From NCBI GenBank assembly GCA_038025085.1, contig CM076144.1, forward strand, positions 2,841,001-2,905,000: 64,000 bases of DNA. Reading direction: 5' to 3'. Below the pieces are notes generated by a model. The model worked only from the letters and a program-made list of their open reading frames with translations. It was not told where the DNA came from and did not search any database. The stretch is from Tetragonia tetragonoides (lineage: Eukaryota > Streptophyta > Magnoliopsida > Caryophyllales > Aizoaceae). Made by a program: the position numbers and the translations under genes. Positions 12,601 to 24,352 of the stretch are shown here, one piece after another (positions within the stretch are counted from its first letter, which is position 1; each line of letters begins with the position of its first letter).

Positions 12601-13331
12601 CCCTCAATCCTAAAACAGAGGCAAACTCTAGCATTGAACTACCCAACTTATCTCATGTTCATTTGACTTTCGATTGATTGAATTGCTGCCCTCAATCAAT
12701 CTAGCCTCGCTAATTAGCAATTTTTTTTATTTTTATTTTTTTTTGCTTTTTAATTTGTCTATTCAATCATAATTCCTTTGATTGAATTGCTTCTTGTTTC
12801 TCTTAGATTTTTTTGAGTTAATTATTCATAGCTCCAATAAGATCAGATTCCATACAAATATAATCTCCTATAACTATTGCATTTTTCACCTTCGACTTCA
12901 AATCAAAAAGCATAAATCAATCTCAAAGACGAAATTCGGTCACAGTGAATTCAAGATTGCCAAAATCAAACAATGTACTACATATGATTAGTGAAGCAAC
13001 ACTGATCAAACCATGGCTAATATAGCATATCACTTGTTTAGTAATAGTTCACTCAAGCCAATCACATTTAACATTTAACTCAAGCCAATCACAAATTTTC
13101 TGATTTGTCGATTTGACTCATACATTTTTGCTTTAATTAGCTTACAAAAAATTTAATTATTATTTGATAGTAGTGTTATACTACTAGTAGTGTAGTACAC
13201 TAGCAGTTGCACTAATAACGACAGAGATATAAGAAATTCATAACTTGATTTCAAGCTAATTAGGTGTATGTATATGTGATCAATCTATACTGTATCAGTG
13301 ATGACTTTGATTAACCGTTTCGCTATCAACT
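9641..13331. other. Intergenic, no supported gene
   Basis: Low-complexity A+T-rich DNA with short ATT and T runs (for example 11309-11350 and 11445-11466). The reading frames here are short, lack recognisable motifs and overlap simple repeats. Confidence 0.5.
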
Positions 13332-13413
13332 CCTTTTAAGATCCGAAAAGCCAATTTAAAAAACGAGTACTCCGTATTATGATGCCCACTTGGCTTTTCG
13401 GATCTCCAAAAGG
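13332..13413. repeat. Hairpin-forming inverted repeat
   Basis: The arm at 13332-13353 (core AGATCCGAAAAGCCAA) is matched by an inverted copy at 13390-13413 (core TTGGCTTTTCGGATCT), with a spacer of about 36 bp. The stem is nearly perfect over about 20 bp. It could be a tiny foldback transposon or a small-RNA hairpin. No known family recognised. Confidence 0.6.
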
Positions 13414-14293
13414 GTTTAATAGTAAAATAGAGAATATAGTCTGTGTATGTTGGGGGTAGCAAAATAGGCAACAAGAAAAGGCAAAAGTACTTTCAAGGCT
13501 AGTGCACAAAATTATTCTAAAGTACAGATCATTACTTATTAATACAATATATGATCAAAATCAATAATAATGCCCCATACATAAGATCTATATATATGGG
13601 CATATCGTCAAAATGTAGTGCTCCTCAAAGGAAAAAACATAAGCTTTAACTTTAGTTTGAAGATTAACACCACTAAATCAGTAAATCCATCGATAAACTC
13701 AATTTCTCTATTTATCATCATTGAACAAATTAAAATTAATCCCAATTATGAAATTTGAGCAACTAAGCGACTAGCAAGTGGCTAGGTACTCTAATTTTGA
13801 CCTCAAAAATCAAATAAATGCACTCTTTTATGAGGTAGAGAAATTAAGTACGAATACTTATTTATTTACTACTCGAATTTATCTAGTGTAAAAATAGTTA
13901 TCAGGCTATATTATCAATAAAAGTACTGTACAAACTACCATTATATGTAGGGCAAGCTTCACAGAATAACAGAATCCATTATAATGATTGCTTTGATAAA
14001 AAAAAAATATTCTCAACAAATCTTGCAAAACAGCCAATAGTCAACTGAAATCACAGATAGTGTCAGCAATCCAAATTTGGGTGCAAATTATTGGTTTTTT
14101 TTCTCTTTTTTCCTTTTTAGGACAATTCCATTTGATCATACATACAGATAATGGGGAAATTAGTCAAGTGCATTTGGCCTCTCTAGAATTAGAATATATT
14201 CCAATATGGGAAAGGGGTCAAAACACCTTCCTGCGAATAAAGCAAATATTAGCTCATGTTCTTTTGTTCAATTCATGTTTTGGCTTTGGTTTG

Positions 14294-14302
14294 TGTATAA
14301 AT
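14294..14302 (+). promoter_or_regulatory. TATA box of MIR169 copy A1
   Basis: The motif GTATAAATA lies about 60 bp before the start of the predicted hairpin. The equivalent word in the related remnant at about 21848 was the target of a transposon insertion, which supports homology of the two promoters. Confidence 0.55.
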
Positions 14303-14355
14303 ACACAAGCTTGGAAGCACAAAAAATTGCATCATCAGTACAATAATATGTCAGA

Positions 14356-14541
14356 TAGAGAAGGAGAGGCTCTTACATGAAGAAAAGAGTTTTTGGTTTG
14401 GTAGCCAAGGATGACTTGCCTGCACCTGAGTAATGTATATGGGCATCTATTATTATAGTGTCCTTATAATTACAAGGATGTCAGGCAGTCTCCTTGGCTA
14501 TCTTGACTGGCTCTTCTCTTTCATGCTAGACTTTCTTCTTT
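14356..14541 (+). ncRNA. MIR169: MIR169 precursor, copy A1
   Basis: The mature miR169 sequence (starts TAGCCAAGGATGACTTGCC) occupies 14402-14422. The complementary star strand, GGCAGTCTCCTTGGCTATC, is at 14484-14502. Duplex pairing is complete apart from small bulges opposite positions 11 and 16, as usual for miR169. The lower stem continues: AGAGAAGGAGAGGCTCTTAC upstream pairs loosely with CTTCTCTTTCATGCTAGACT downstream. In plants miR169 guides cleavage of NF-YA (HAP2) mRNAs, with roles in drought, nutrient response and flowering. A TATA box lies at 14294. This copy appears intact. Expression cannot be judged from sequence. Confidence 0.9.
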
Positions 14542-14667
14542 ACTTAATTACTTTTTGAGTGAAAGATCGACTAGGGATCACCGATCTTCCATTAATACTT
14601 CAAATTTAAAATCATTTCATATAAATGCACTCTATAATTTGCATTCTATTCCTCCTGTAGCAGAGCA

Positions 14668-14708
14668 TGGAGCTCAAGCTCAAACTCGAACTCGAGCTCG
14701 AGCTCGAC
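14668..14708. repeat. CTCGAG/GAGCTC-rich short repeat
   Basis: Alternating GAGCTC, CTCAAG and CTCGAG hexamers, possibly a decayed (CTCGAG)n microsatellite. No function is suggested. Confidence 0.6.
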
Positions 14709-15600
14709 CTACCATATGATCTTATCAACAGGTGGGAAAAGCCTTGACAGTATCTGTTGCAAAGGCGTTGCTCATTAGTCATTACGAGTAGTTATTATCT
14801 ATCTTAATGCTGTCCTCTAATTTTTCATGATCCGATCCTCTGTGACTTTCTATAACTTGTATTGATCGATTTGATGACTTATTTTTGTATGCACCTGCAT
14901 GTATTGGCCTTATCATCTATTCCATGAAATTGTTACAATTTCCCCAGTCAGGGGATTATCGGAAGGATTCACAGTAAAATTAATTAAAAAATGATGTTAC
15001 AATTGTGATCCTATATATCCACAAACTTATATAAGTGTGGTATTTGGATGCAGAATCAATAGAATGAGTTAGCTTTTGCCTAGTGATCAGTACACCAAAT
15101 GGATGGCCAATGTCAAAGAAGTGTGACATATGCCAAAAAAGTAACACAAAGAAGTGTGACATATGCCAAAAACTGAATCAGCCGCACAAAGATCCTTGTA
15201 TCCAAGAGTTTTATAGACTTTGTTAATTAGATTCTCAACAAACATAAATGAAAATTACTCGTATGTAACAGTGGATTGATTTATTTGTTTAGTCTTTGGA
15301 AGTTTTTAACACACTTGTCAAAAATGACATTGCTCTGGTCTAAAATATAAGTGCTGCAGAATAAAATAGAACAGAACTTGCCAAAGTACTGAAAGTAGCA
15401 AAGCATGCATGGATGACAGAGTGAATACGAGTTCAGTTTTTTACTTTGCCCTTACGATCTTCCGATAGCAATCAGGGTCGTCCTCGATGGTTTTACTTTT
15501 GCTAATAGGGGCAAAGACCTTGTATACACTTTTCTTTAGTGGACCAATAAGATATTTCGCACCACATCGCATGGAACATCCATAGAGGATATAGGAGGCT
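14709..15600. other. Intergenic, no gene seen
   Basis: Includes a short direct repeat, AAGAAGTGTGACATATGCCA, at about 15117 and again at about 15150. No gene recognised. Confidence 0.5.
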
Positions 15601-18075
15601 CTCGTGGTCGCTTATTCGGTCTCTGATAGGTTTGAAAGAGCGTTTTACGGTACACTAGTGTAAGTGTAAGAGTCGGAACACCAAATGCAAGGGTGATATC
15701 GAAGTTCGGGGATCCGGATGTCTCTTCTGGGGCATCGAGGGTATTCTAGGGTCATGGTAGATCGCCCGGAGAAGTTTGGGCAAAAATGACACCTGAGCCT
15801 CGGGAAGCCGAAAACGAAGGCTATAGTCCAAGTTTTTTGGGCTTCCGGCAGGCCCCAAAACGAAGGTGGATATATTTCCACACCACATTGCAGGACACCA
15901 CCAGGGGACATGCGAAACCCTAGAAGTCGCTTATCCTGTCCCTGATAGGCTTGGAAGGGCGTTTTACGGGACATTGGTGTTAGAGCCGAAACACCAAAGT
16001 TATGGGTGATATCGAAGTTCGGGGATCCAAATGTCCCTCCCGGGGCATCGAGGGTACTCTAGGGTCATGATAGACCCCTCGGAGAAGTTTGGGCAAAAAT
16101 GACACCCGGGCGCCGGGAAGCCGAAAACGAAGGCTATAATCCACGTTTTTTGGGCTTCCGGGAGGACGTGAAACGAAGGTGGACAGTTTCACACCATATC
16201 GCACGGAACAGTCCTAGGGGATATGGGAGACCCTCTGCGAGTCGGCTTCACTTATTCGGTCCCTGATGGGCTTGGAAGGGCAATTTTTATGGGACATTGA
16301 TGTAAGAGTCGGAACACCAAAGGCATGGGTGATATCGAATTCCGGGATCCGGATGTCATTTCCGGGGCACCGAGCGTCCTCTAGGGTCATGATATACCCC
16401 CTGGTGAATTTTGGGCAAAAATGACACCATGGCCCGGGGAAGCCGAAAACGAAGGCAATAATCCACATTTTTTGGGCTTCCGGGAGGCCTCGAAACGAAG
16501 ATGAATATTTTCACACCACATTGCACGGAACACCCCTAGGGGATATGGGAGGTACTTGGGGTCACTTACCTGGTCCCTGATAGGCTTGGAAGGGCGATTT
16601 AAGGGACACTTGAGCCGGAACACCAAAGGCATGGGTATTATCGAAGTTCGGGGATCCGGATGTCCCTCCCGGGAAACCGAGGGTCCTCTAGGGTCATGAT
16701 AGACCCCCCGAAGATGTTTGGGCAAAAATGATACACGAGGCCCGGGAAGCCGAAAACGAAGGCTAATCCACGTTTTTTGAGCTTTCGGGAGGCCCCAAAA
16801 CGAAGGTGGATATTTTCGCACCATATCGCAAGGAACACCCATAGAGGATATGGGAGGCCCTGGGGGTCGCTTATCTGGCCCCTAATAGGCTTAAAAGGGC
16901 GTTTTACGGGACACTGGTGTAAGAGCGCGTGGAAACACCAAAGGCATGGGTGATATTGAAGTTCGGGGATCCGGAAGTCCCTCCCGGGGCACCGAGAGTA
17001 CTCTAGGGTCATGAGAGAGCCCTTGGAGAAGTTTGGGCAAAAATGACACCCGACCCCCTGGAAACCGAAAACGAAGGCTATAATCCACATTTTTGGGGCT
17101 TCCGGGAGGCCTCGAAACGAAGGTGGATATTTTCACACCACATTGCACGGAACACCCCTAGGAGACATGGGAGGCCCTCGGGGTCACTCACCCGGTCCCT
17201 GATAGACTTGGAAGGGCGTTTTAAGGGACACTTGAGCCGGAACACCAAAGGCGTGGGTAATATCGATGTTCAGGGATCCGGATGTCCCTCCCGGGAAATC
17301 GAGGGTCCTCTAGGATCATGATAGACCCCCCGGAGATGTTTGGGCAAAAATGACACACGGGGCCCGGGAAGCCGAAAACGAAGGCTATTAATCCACGTTT
17401 TTTGAGCTTCCGGGAGGCCTCGCAACGAAGGTGGATATTTTTGCACCATATCGCAAGGAACACCCATAGAGGATATGGGAGGCCCTGGGGGTCGCTTAAC
17501 TGGCCCCTGATAGGCTTGGAAGGGCGTTTTACGGGACACTGGTGTAAGAGCGGGAACACCAAAGGCATGGGTGATATTGATGTTCGGGGATCCGGAAGTC
17601 CCTCCCAGGGCACCAAGAGTACTCTAGGGTCATGAGAGAGCCCTTGGAGAAGTTTGGGCAAAAATGACACCCGGGCCCCCGGAAATCGAAAACGAAGGTT
17701 ATAATCCACATTTTTGGGGCTTCCGAGAGGCCTCGAAACGAAGGTGGATATTTTCACACCACATTGCACGGAACACCCCTGGGGGACATGGGAGGCCCTC
17801 GGGGTCACTTACCCGGTCCCTGATAGGCTTGGAAGGGCGTTTTAAGGGACACTGGTGCGTGTAAGAGCCGGAACACCAAATATAATGCATGAGTGATATC
17901 GAAGTTCTGGGATCCAGATGTCTCTCCCGGGACACCGAGGGTCCTCTAGGCTCATAATAGACTCCCGGAGATGTTTGGGCAGAAATGACATCCGGGGTCT
18001 GGGAAGTCAAAAACGAAGGTTATAATCCACTTTTTTTGAGTTTCTTGGAGGCTCAGAACTAAGGTGGATAATTTC
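15600..18075. repeat. G+C-rich tandem satellite, unit about 310 bp
   Basis: Eight diverged copies. A marker of the form GATGTCCCTCCCGGG begins near 15717, 16028, 16351, 16659, 16976, 17280, 17595 and 17917, giving spacings of 304 to 323 bp. Every unit also has TTTGGGCAAAAATGACAC and GAAAACGAAGG. Units starting at 16659 and 17280 resemble each other more than their neighbours do, as do those at 16976 and 17595, so part of the array is a dimer of about 620 bp. The array is much richer in G+C than the rest of the window. Long minus-strand open frames are a by-product of composition; unit lengths are not multiples of three. Confidence 0.9.
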
Positions 18076-18823
18076 GCCAACATCGCAAGGAGCACCCATA
18101 GAAAACATGGCTTTCATACCACAATAAAAAGATTAAATTTATGTAGTTCATAAATGGTTCATTGTCCTATCAGTCTTGTGATGCTTTGACAATTCTGAGT
18201 AGGTTGCTTTTGAGGGGTTTTTAGTGAAAAAAACTCTACCTAGTATGTGGCTTTCCTCTTCATACTACCTTTAGGCCGTGTGAGCTTGTTGTTCTTTTGG
18301 TAATACAAATCTCTATCTTATTACCTAAAAAATACATAAACGTCCATTGAATTCTACTCCGTAGAAGGTAATTATCGAATCGATCTAAACTCAAAATTGA
18401 AAAATGCTAAGAATGAGGGCAATTGAAGAATAATAGTGAAAATGCTACCAGCAGAGCATCAAATTACAGAAACAAGGAATTAGATTTATTTATTCAAGTT
18501 TCTCCTTTAAAGAATACAGTGTCAACTAGCAAAGCATGGATGACAGAGTGAAATTCCATCTTATACATACAGTGTCATTTGTCAACGACCACTTAAATTA
18601 GGTCCCCATTGCCAACAATCTGAAGTGGTCATGCCAAATACTAAAAAAAAGTTCAATAATTATCCTTGGCTTCTTCATTCCGAAATATTTGACTTAAAAT
18701 ATGCTGGAATTGCATTGAAGCTATCAGGCAACGTAGATTTGGAATATGTACCACAAGATTATACACGGCTATATATATATGCCATTATGTATAAAGCAAA
18801 AAAGCAATTACAAACCCAATAGC

Positions 18824-18825
<2 letters not shown>

Positions 18826-18857
<32 letters not shown>
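18826..18857. repeat. Poly(T) run
   Basis: Homopolymer of about 30 T. The equivalent place in copy 2 (26270-26287) has a shorter interrupted run. Confidence 0.9.
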
Positions 18858-18858
<1 letters not shown>

Positions 18859-18921
18859 TAGTGGCTATTTATTCGTCAAAATCAAAATTTGGTCGTACCC
18901 ACATTATATTCTCAAATTTAC

Positions 18922-18930
18922 CTATAAATA
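18922..18930 (+). promoter_or_regulatory. TATA box of MIR169 copy B1
   Basis: CTATAAATA is conserved at the same place in copy 2 (26351) and lies about 70 bp before the hairpin. It is the best candidate core promoter element. Confidence 0.6.
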
Positions 18931-18994
18931 GCGAAGTTGGAAATCCAAAATTTTGCATGCAATTGTTAGGGATGATAAGATCATAATTTTGCAA

Positions 18995-19178
18995 TGAAGA
19001 GAGGATCTTACATGAAGATAAGAGTCAGATTATGTACGGTAGCCAAGGATGACTTGCCTGCGCCCTTTGATGAGGGGCTCTCTTGATCTACCAGAGGCCT
19101 TCGTCGGGTGATAGGCAGTCTCCTTGGCTATCCTGACCTGCTCTTCTCTTTTATGTTAGGTTCTTCTCTTCTTCTTTG
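18995..19178 (+). ncRNA. MIR169: MIR169 precursor, copy B1
   Basis: The mature sequence (starts TAGCCAAGGATGACTTGCC) is at 19040-19060 and the star GGCAGTCTCCTTGGCTATC at 19114-19132. The outer stem extends well beyond the duplex: GAGAGGATCTTACATGAAGA upstream pairs with the CTTCTCTTTTATGTTAGGTT region downstream, giving a precursor of about 180 nt. Copy 2 carries a close relative at 26448-26640. Its role is presumed to be repression of NF-YA mRNAs, from family knowledge. Two inverted-repeat hairpins (19704-19790 and 19881-19972) follow within 1 kb and could share its primary transcript. It appears intact. Confidence 0.92.
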
Positions 19179-19703
19179 AAGCAATGCATGTCATTTACCT
19201 TGCTTCCTCCATAGATCTTGTATTGTGTGGGGTGGATCTATCTCATGAGGCCAAGCATGAGAGCGAGATAGGGGAATGGAAATTATGAGAGACCATATTC
19301 CATAGATTTTGATCCCCTCTATACAAGTTTTTATGATACATTTAAATGTCTTTATATGCGTCAAAAAGATCAGTTTAACATTCCCTCGATCTCCAAAGAA
19401 ATATAACAACAATGAAGTACATGAGAACTATGACAATCAATGTAATCCAACCTATAAATATGTAGACAGAGTTGAGGAAACAAATGTTGTTGTAGTTATA
19501 CATACCTGTGATGAGTGGTGAATTGGTGACTAGCAAGGCGGATGCTTAAAAAATTAAACACAAGTTATTTTCCAAAATTCCAAATCAATTGAAAATGAAA
19601 ACAACGTAACATATACAAAAGATTTAAAGATTCAAATTAACGTAAATAACATGCATGAAAGAAATTTACATACATAGTTGAACTTTGAAGTGTACAAAAG
19701 CAC

Positions 19704-19790
19704 TTATTAATCAATTCAGAGAAATACTTGAGATTTCGAGAAAGTTATAAATCTCAACTTCTCAGGTAATTCTCTGATTGATTAATCTCA
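19704..19790 (+). other. Candidate small-RNA hairpin H1a
   Basis: The 5' arm TTATTAATCAATTCAGAGAA pairs with the 3' arm TTCTCTGATTGATTAA. The stem continues through TACTTGAGA on the 5' side and TCTCAGGTA on the 3' side, about 28 bp in all with few mismatches and a short loop. It is one of four related hairpins, two after each type-B MIR169 gene. I do not recognise the arms as a known miRNA. It could equally be a miniature foldback transposon. Confidence 0.45.
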
Positions 19791-19880
19791 ACTTTTGACA
19801 AGATTCACTCAAATGAAATCTAAACATTGAAGAGATCTCAGGTACAACATGCATGTTGTACTTGGAAGTATACAAAGGCA

Positions 19881-19972
19881 ATTATTAATCAATTCAGAGA
19901 ATTACCTGAGATTTCTAGAAAATTATAAATCTCATCAACTTCTCAGGTAATTCAGTGATTGACTAATCTCAA
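19881..19972 (+). other. Candidate small-RNA hairpin H1b
   Basis: Second member of the pair, in a tandem duplicate of about 180 bp that starts again at TACTTGGAAGTATACAAAGG. The 5' arm holds CAGAGAATTACCTGAGA and the 3' arm TCTCAGGTAATTCAGTG, so this copy has more mismatches near the base of the stem than H1a or H2a. Confidence 0.45.
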
Positions 19973-20914
19973 CCTTTGACAAAAATTACACTCAACTAAA
20001 ATTGAAACATTTGTGGGATCTTAAGAAACACTTGATAAATAATTGTGCATCCTAATAGACCAGTATTTATAGCATAAAACAAGTAAAAAAGGGTAAGAAA
20101 TCAGACAGATCATAAGGGATTTTCTATTATATTTTTAAAAAGCAATGCAATGATGACCTAAAGGGAGGGAAAATGTATTTTCAAATTATCATCCAATATG
20201 CATTGAAACTAAACTAATGGAAGCAAAATTGATGCATTAACAAAGAAAAGTGGTCCGTGTACAAATCAAAGAAACCATGCATGACTAGAAGTTGGACTTC
20301 AGTTCCATGGAGGGGAAAAATAAAATAATCACTTAATCTTAGGTAAATAAAGATCCATTATTAATTATTTTTTTTTAAAAAAATTCTCCGTAATTTGCCT
20401 TAAAAATAGCGCGCAAAGCAAAAAAAATTAATAAGGATATATGTAAATTATCGCTCTCCGCCGACTTAATTAACTAATGTAAATTCTATGTTTTGCCAGT
20501 TTAGACAAAAGAAGTTTCCGTCTTTAATTCAAGTTGATATATAGAAGGTATACTTATTATTTACTAAATAGCAAGTTGATTTGGATTTATTTTTAGTTTC
20601 TCCGACTTTTCTTAACTATCACAACAGTGGATTTGATTTTTGTGCGTGGAGATCCGCACCCTGACTTTTTCCCTAATTGAGAATAATTTCGGTGTCTCAC
20701 GTAAAATTGTCGCGTGTTGCATGTCTTTAGTTTCTTGCATTTAATGTCACCGATTATTGTTACTGTGATTGTGGATACAATATATATAACATTGTAATCA
20801 ATGTTTCCCTAGGCTCCCGATTCTTATACACTATTTCTCTCAATTCCTAATATATTTTTGTATGGTTGGCACATATTTTGAATATTGAAGAACCTCTAAA
20901 AATGAAAACGGAAG

Positions 20915-21485
20915 GAATACCTAATCCATCAGCCTCCCCCCTTTTCATCTCAAAACCCTAACCCTCACAAAAAAACTCATTCAAGGCGAAAACGGTCTAG
21001 ATTGGCCCTTCCCAACCATTATCCTTTGATTTGCATTATATCTCCTACCAGTTTTCTTGTGTTTGATCGTTAGTTTCCTTTTGGAATAATCAATCTCTCC
21101 ATTTGTGGGAGTTTTGTTTTTCTCGTGCTGGTTTTTCTTTACTCGTCTAATATCATGTGATTCAGTTTTTAGTTCGAAAATTATGGGGATGTGTGATTAT
21201 ACTAGCGGTCATAAAACGACACGTTTTTCTGCTTGCAAGCAATTACAGCCTGAGTTAAGATAACCTTTTTGAAGAAAGATGTAAATACATCGAAATTTGT
21301 TCATAGCAAGATTTAAGCCATGATTTTGAAGTCGCGCTCTGTAATGTTTTTGATCAATTATCTTGTTAGCCAATTTCGTGTTCGTATTATAGATCTAGTA
21401 TGTTCTAAAATATCTTCCATCGTAGATGTTGTATGACCATTCTATTAATGAAAATTTCTTATTTTCTATCCAACAAAAAAAAATA
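20915..21485 (+). mobile_element. Retroposon-like insertion with poly(A) tail
   Basis: This block is absent from the matching place in copy 2 (about 28535). It ends in an A-run after TTTTCTATCCAAC. A 3' A-tail and lack of terminal repeats suggest a 5'-truncated LINE or other retroposed RNA. No reverse-transcriptase motif is present and no clear target duplication was found. Confidence 0.4.
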
Positions 21486-21856
21486 AACCAGAAAATAACA
21501 TGCTGAAATGATTAGCATGTCATGGTGTGAATATTTCTTATTAAAAAAATTACATGGTGTGAATATGCATATTTGGATGATTTTCTTCGTCTTCTGGTTT
21601 TTGGGAGGAAATTTTCTTCCTATTTTGCCTTTTGGGAGGAAATTTTCTTCCCCTTTTATCCACCTAAAAGGAGATGAGTCAAATTATAGGCTTCGTTACA
21701 GCATGTGTGAGAATATATTCTAAAAATAGGAAGGAATCAAAGAGGTCAAAACATTAGCTGAGCAAGTGATGGGACCTAAAAAGGTAATGGATATGGGCAA
21801 TGAGAATCAAATCATCAACATTTTACTTCATGATCTGGTTTTTGGGGTATAAATAC

Positions 21857-22585
21857 TAGTGCTCGTAAAATTTGACCCGACCCGAGAATCCAACTCATAC
21901 CGACCCGAGAAGTTTGGGTCTTGAATAAAGAATTTCAACCCGAGAATCCGATCCATACCGACCCGAGAAGTTTGGGTCTTGAACAAAGAATTTCAACCCG
22001 AAATCCGATACTTACCGAATCCGAAAAATCGACATTTATTGAGTCAAACCCGAATCCACTCTGGGTCGACCCGTTGGGTCGAGGCTTTCAAAACAAGACA
22101 TATCAGCATGAGAAAAAGTGAATGACAAAAAGCTTAATCATATCAGAATTTCTTACATATCAACCAATTTTGACATATGTAGTTTAAGATTTCTCTTTAA
22201 TAAGGGTTTTTCTAATCCTTGTGAAACGATCTTAACTAATTGTTACATAGGTAGCGGTTTGATACTTCATATGCATTAGTAAAAACATAATAACTTGTAA
22301 AAACTTTACGAAATAGTTTTCAAGTAGACTAAAACCATATATATTATGTCTAATAACATTATAGTGTGCAACTTTTTTATTTTAAAGTTGAAAATAGAAT
22401 TAATTATGCAATTATAACCTAATTAAAAAATAAATGCACAACCCGTTGGGTCGACCCGAACCCAAACGCTCTGAGACATGAAGAAGCATTTCCCAACCCG
22501 AAACCGAAACGACCCGACCTGTAAATAACCCAACCGAAACTGACCCGACCTGAACCCGACCTGACCGATCCGTTTGCCACCTCTA
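21857..22585. mobile_element. hAT-type element in a MIR169 promoter
   Basis: Starts TAGTGCTCGTAAAATTTGAC and ends GTTTGCCACCTCTA. The exact 8-bp target duplication ATAAATAC lies at 21849-21856 and 22586-22593. Both terminal zones are rich in ACCCGACCCGA words, typical of plant hAT MITEs of the TAGGGGTGGCAAA kind. The target is the TATA-like GGTATAAATAC upstream of the MIR169 remnant at 22770. It is not present in copy 2. Confidence 0.85.
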
Positions 22586-22646
22586 ATAAATACATAATCA
22601 AATTGAGTTTGCATTTTTGCATATATTTACAGATGAGCATTGAGTT

Positions 22647-22708
22647 TTTTTTCTTTTTCTTTTTCTTTTTCTTTTTCTTTTTCTTTTTTTTTCTTTTTTC
22701 TTTTTTCC
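22647..22708. repeat. (TTTTTC)n microsatellite
   Basis: Pyrimidine run of CTTTTT units between the hAT insertion and the MIR169 remnant. Confidence 0.9.
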
Positions 22709-22830
22709 TTTAAGAGAAGGCATAGGTCTTGCATGAAAAGAACTAAAGAAGTGTCTTGGCTGGATTTGGTAGCCAAGGATGACTTGCCTGCCCCTGAACA
22801 TATGTACTATATAATATATGCAAGCCTTAA
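22709..22830 (+). pseudogene. MIR169 remnant, copy A2, star arm lost
   Basis: The full miR169 sequence is present at 22770-22790, after AAGAGAAGGCATAGGTCTTG, which resembles the 5' lower stem of copy A1. No sequence complementary to the mature strand is found in the next 150 bp, so no hairpin can form. The presumed TATA region is also interrupted by the hAT element at 21857-22585. The mature site may be preserved by chance or recent decay. Confidence 0.75.
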
Positions 22831-22919
22831 AAGCATTTTGTTTAACTCTCGTGTCCTAATTATTACATTGTCTCGAAACAGCTTAATTAAGAGTCAGTTC
22901 AAAACACCTACCTAATTAA

Positions 22920-24340
22920 GATTAATCGAAAACCAAATTGATGGGTCATATTTATGCAACGAAATTGTGTAATATGGAACAATTTTTCCCAATCATGATT
23001 GCGCAAAAAAGCTAATAAAAACTTAGAAATGCTCATTAAGTAATGTGGCCCTTCAAAAATTGAAAGGTCAAAAGCTGCCTATCTACATGGCATGTCAAAT
23101 TAATTCATTAGATTGATATTCGAGAGATAATGTAGGGACAAATTATTACACTATATGGTACAAGTTCGTCAATATGTAGGAGAATTTTTGGTTGACTATG
23201 GAGTAGATTGGAGAATTCTAGACACATTACATATATAGTAATTACATACGCAAACCGTGACTTGTGAATCCTTGATTCTATTCCTAACTCATTCAGCATT
23301 ACCACCACATAATGAGTTACCTACTGCGGTCTGCGGTATAAAAAGTGCAATTATATACTCCTTGCTTTTGTGCCCAAATTCTATTCTAAAGGCATTAATA
23401 AGGACATGAAGCACATTGAATTTTGGTTATCAATCTCCCATCAGTTTACGGAAATCTTTACGTTTTCCTTATGTTTGGACCATGGAAATCTTTACGTTTC
23501 TTTACATGACATTGTATTTGAGAACCCTTTACTATTTTACCCCTCCCACCTTCTCACCCCCATGTGCCTATTTTTCAGGGAAAAATGAAATGAAAAGGCA
23601 AATTTTAATTTTGATTTGGTGTTCAAATTCAGCAAAACAAATCTCACACCACTACTTAAGCAAGGAAAGTGATGCTCCTTTTATTGCTTTACCGGAAAAA
23701 GTAATAAATCCCTACTAAAATATTATTTTCTCTCTCTTAACACCTCATGTACTCTTAAAGGTAAAGTTGGAATTATTATGCCCAAATGCATTTTCCTTAA
23801 TATTTGTGTCATTCTCCAAACGTCAAGATTTCCGTGTAACGAAGGGAGTATCATGTAATGCAGCTCTTTCCTATATATTCCACTAGGACATACTAAAGAT
23901 CGATATATGTAGATAAGCTAGAATATATATAAGCAGGACTGAATCATATATATATGAGTATATATGTATCAAAACATAAAAAACTTAATGGAACCAAATA
24001 TAAATACCAGTGCTTGTAATAGACATTTGGAAATAAGGTACATTAAGGTTGACAGGATTGTCATGCAAGCATATACACCCACGGAACTTAAAGATGGGAA
24101 AACAAAATAAGATTAGGAAAGTGCAGTAAAACTAACTAAAATTAAATTAAAAAAAAAGGGAAACTTTGATTTCACTTGGGTTCCCTAACATTATCAATCT
24201 CCTTTAATTTGGACCAGAAGCATAAGACCAACACCACAAATCCAGAATAACCTCTAAAAATTACATATGCTTTTGTTTGAATAACCCTTATCCTGATCAA
24301 CTAATTACCAAGAGAGAGCAAGAGAAAGAGAGAAAGAGAG
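22920..24340. other. Upstream region of RING gene 1
   Basis: Contains the block 23100-23560 and the block around 23860-23950 that are both shared with copy 2 (28960-29530 and 29527-29610). No further gene recognised. A purine run (GAGA/AAAG) at 24310-24350 lies just before the start codon and would be in the 5' leader. Confidence 0.5.
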
Positions 24341-24352
24341 AAAGAGAGAAAG

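Noticed and set aside
8622..14059. Several short frames such as 9762-10028, 12305-12646 and 12782-12991
   Set aside because: Short, low-complexity or simple-repeat derived, without motifs or codon-use support.
15645..18010. Several overlapping minus-strand open frames of 60-195 codons with repeated protein words
   Set aside because: They follow the satellite repeat. Unit lengths differ and are not multiples of three, starts are inconsistent, and low A+T content explains the lack of stops.
22770..22790. A fourth functional miR169 gene
   Set aside because: The mature strand is perfect, but no complementary star sequence follows within 150 bp and the promoter is interrupted.
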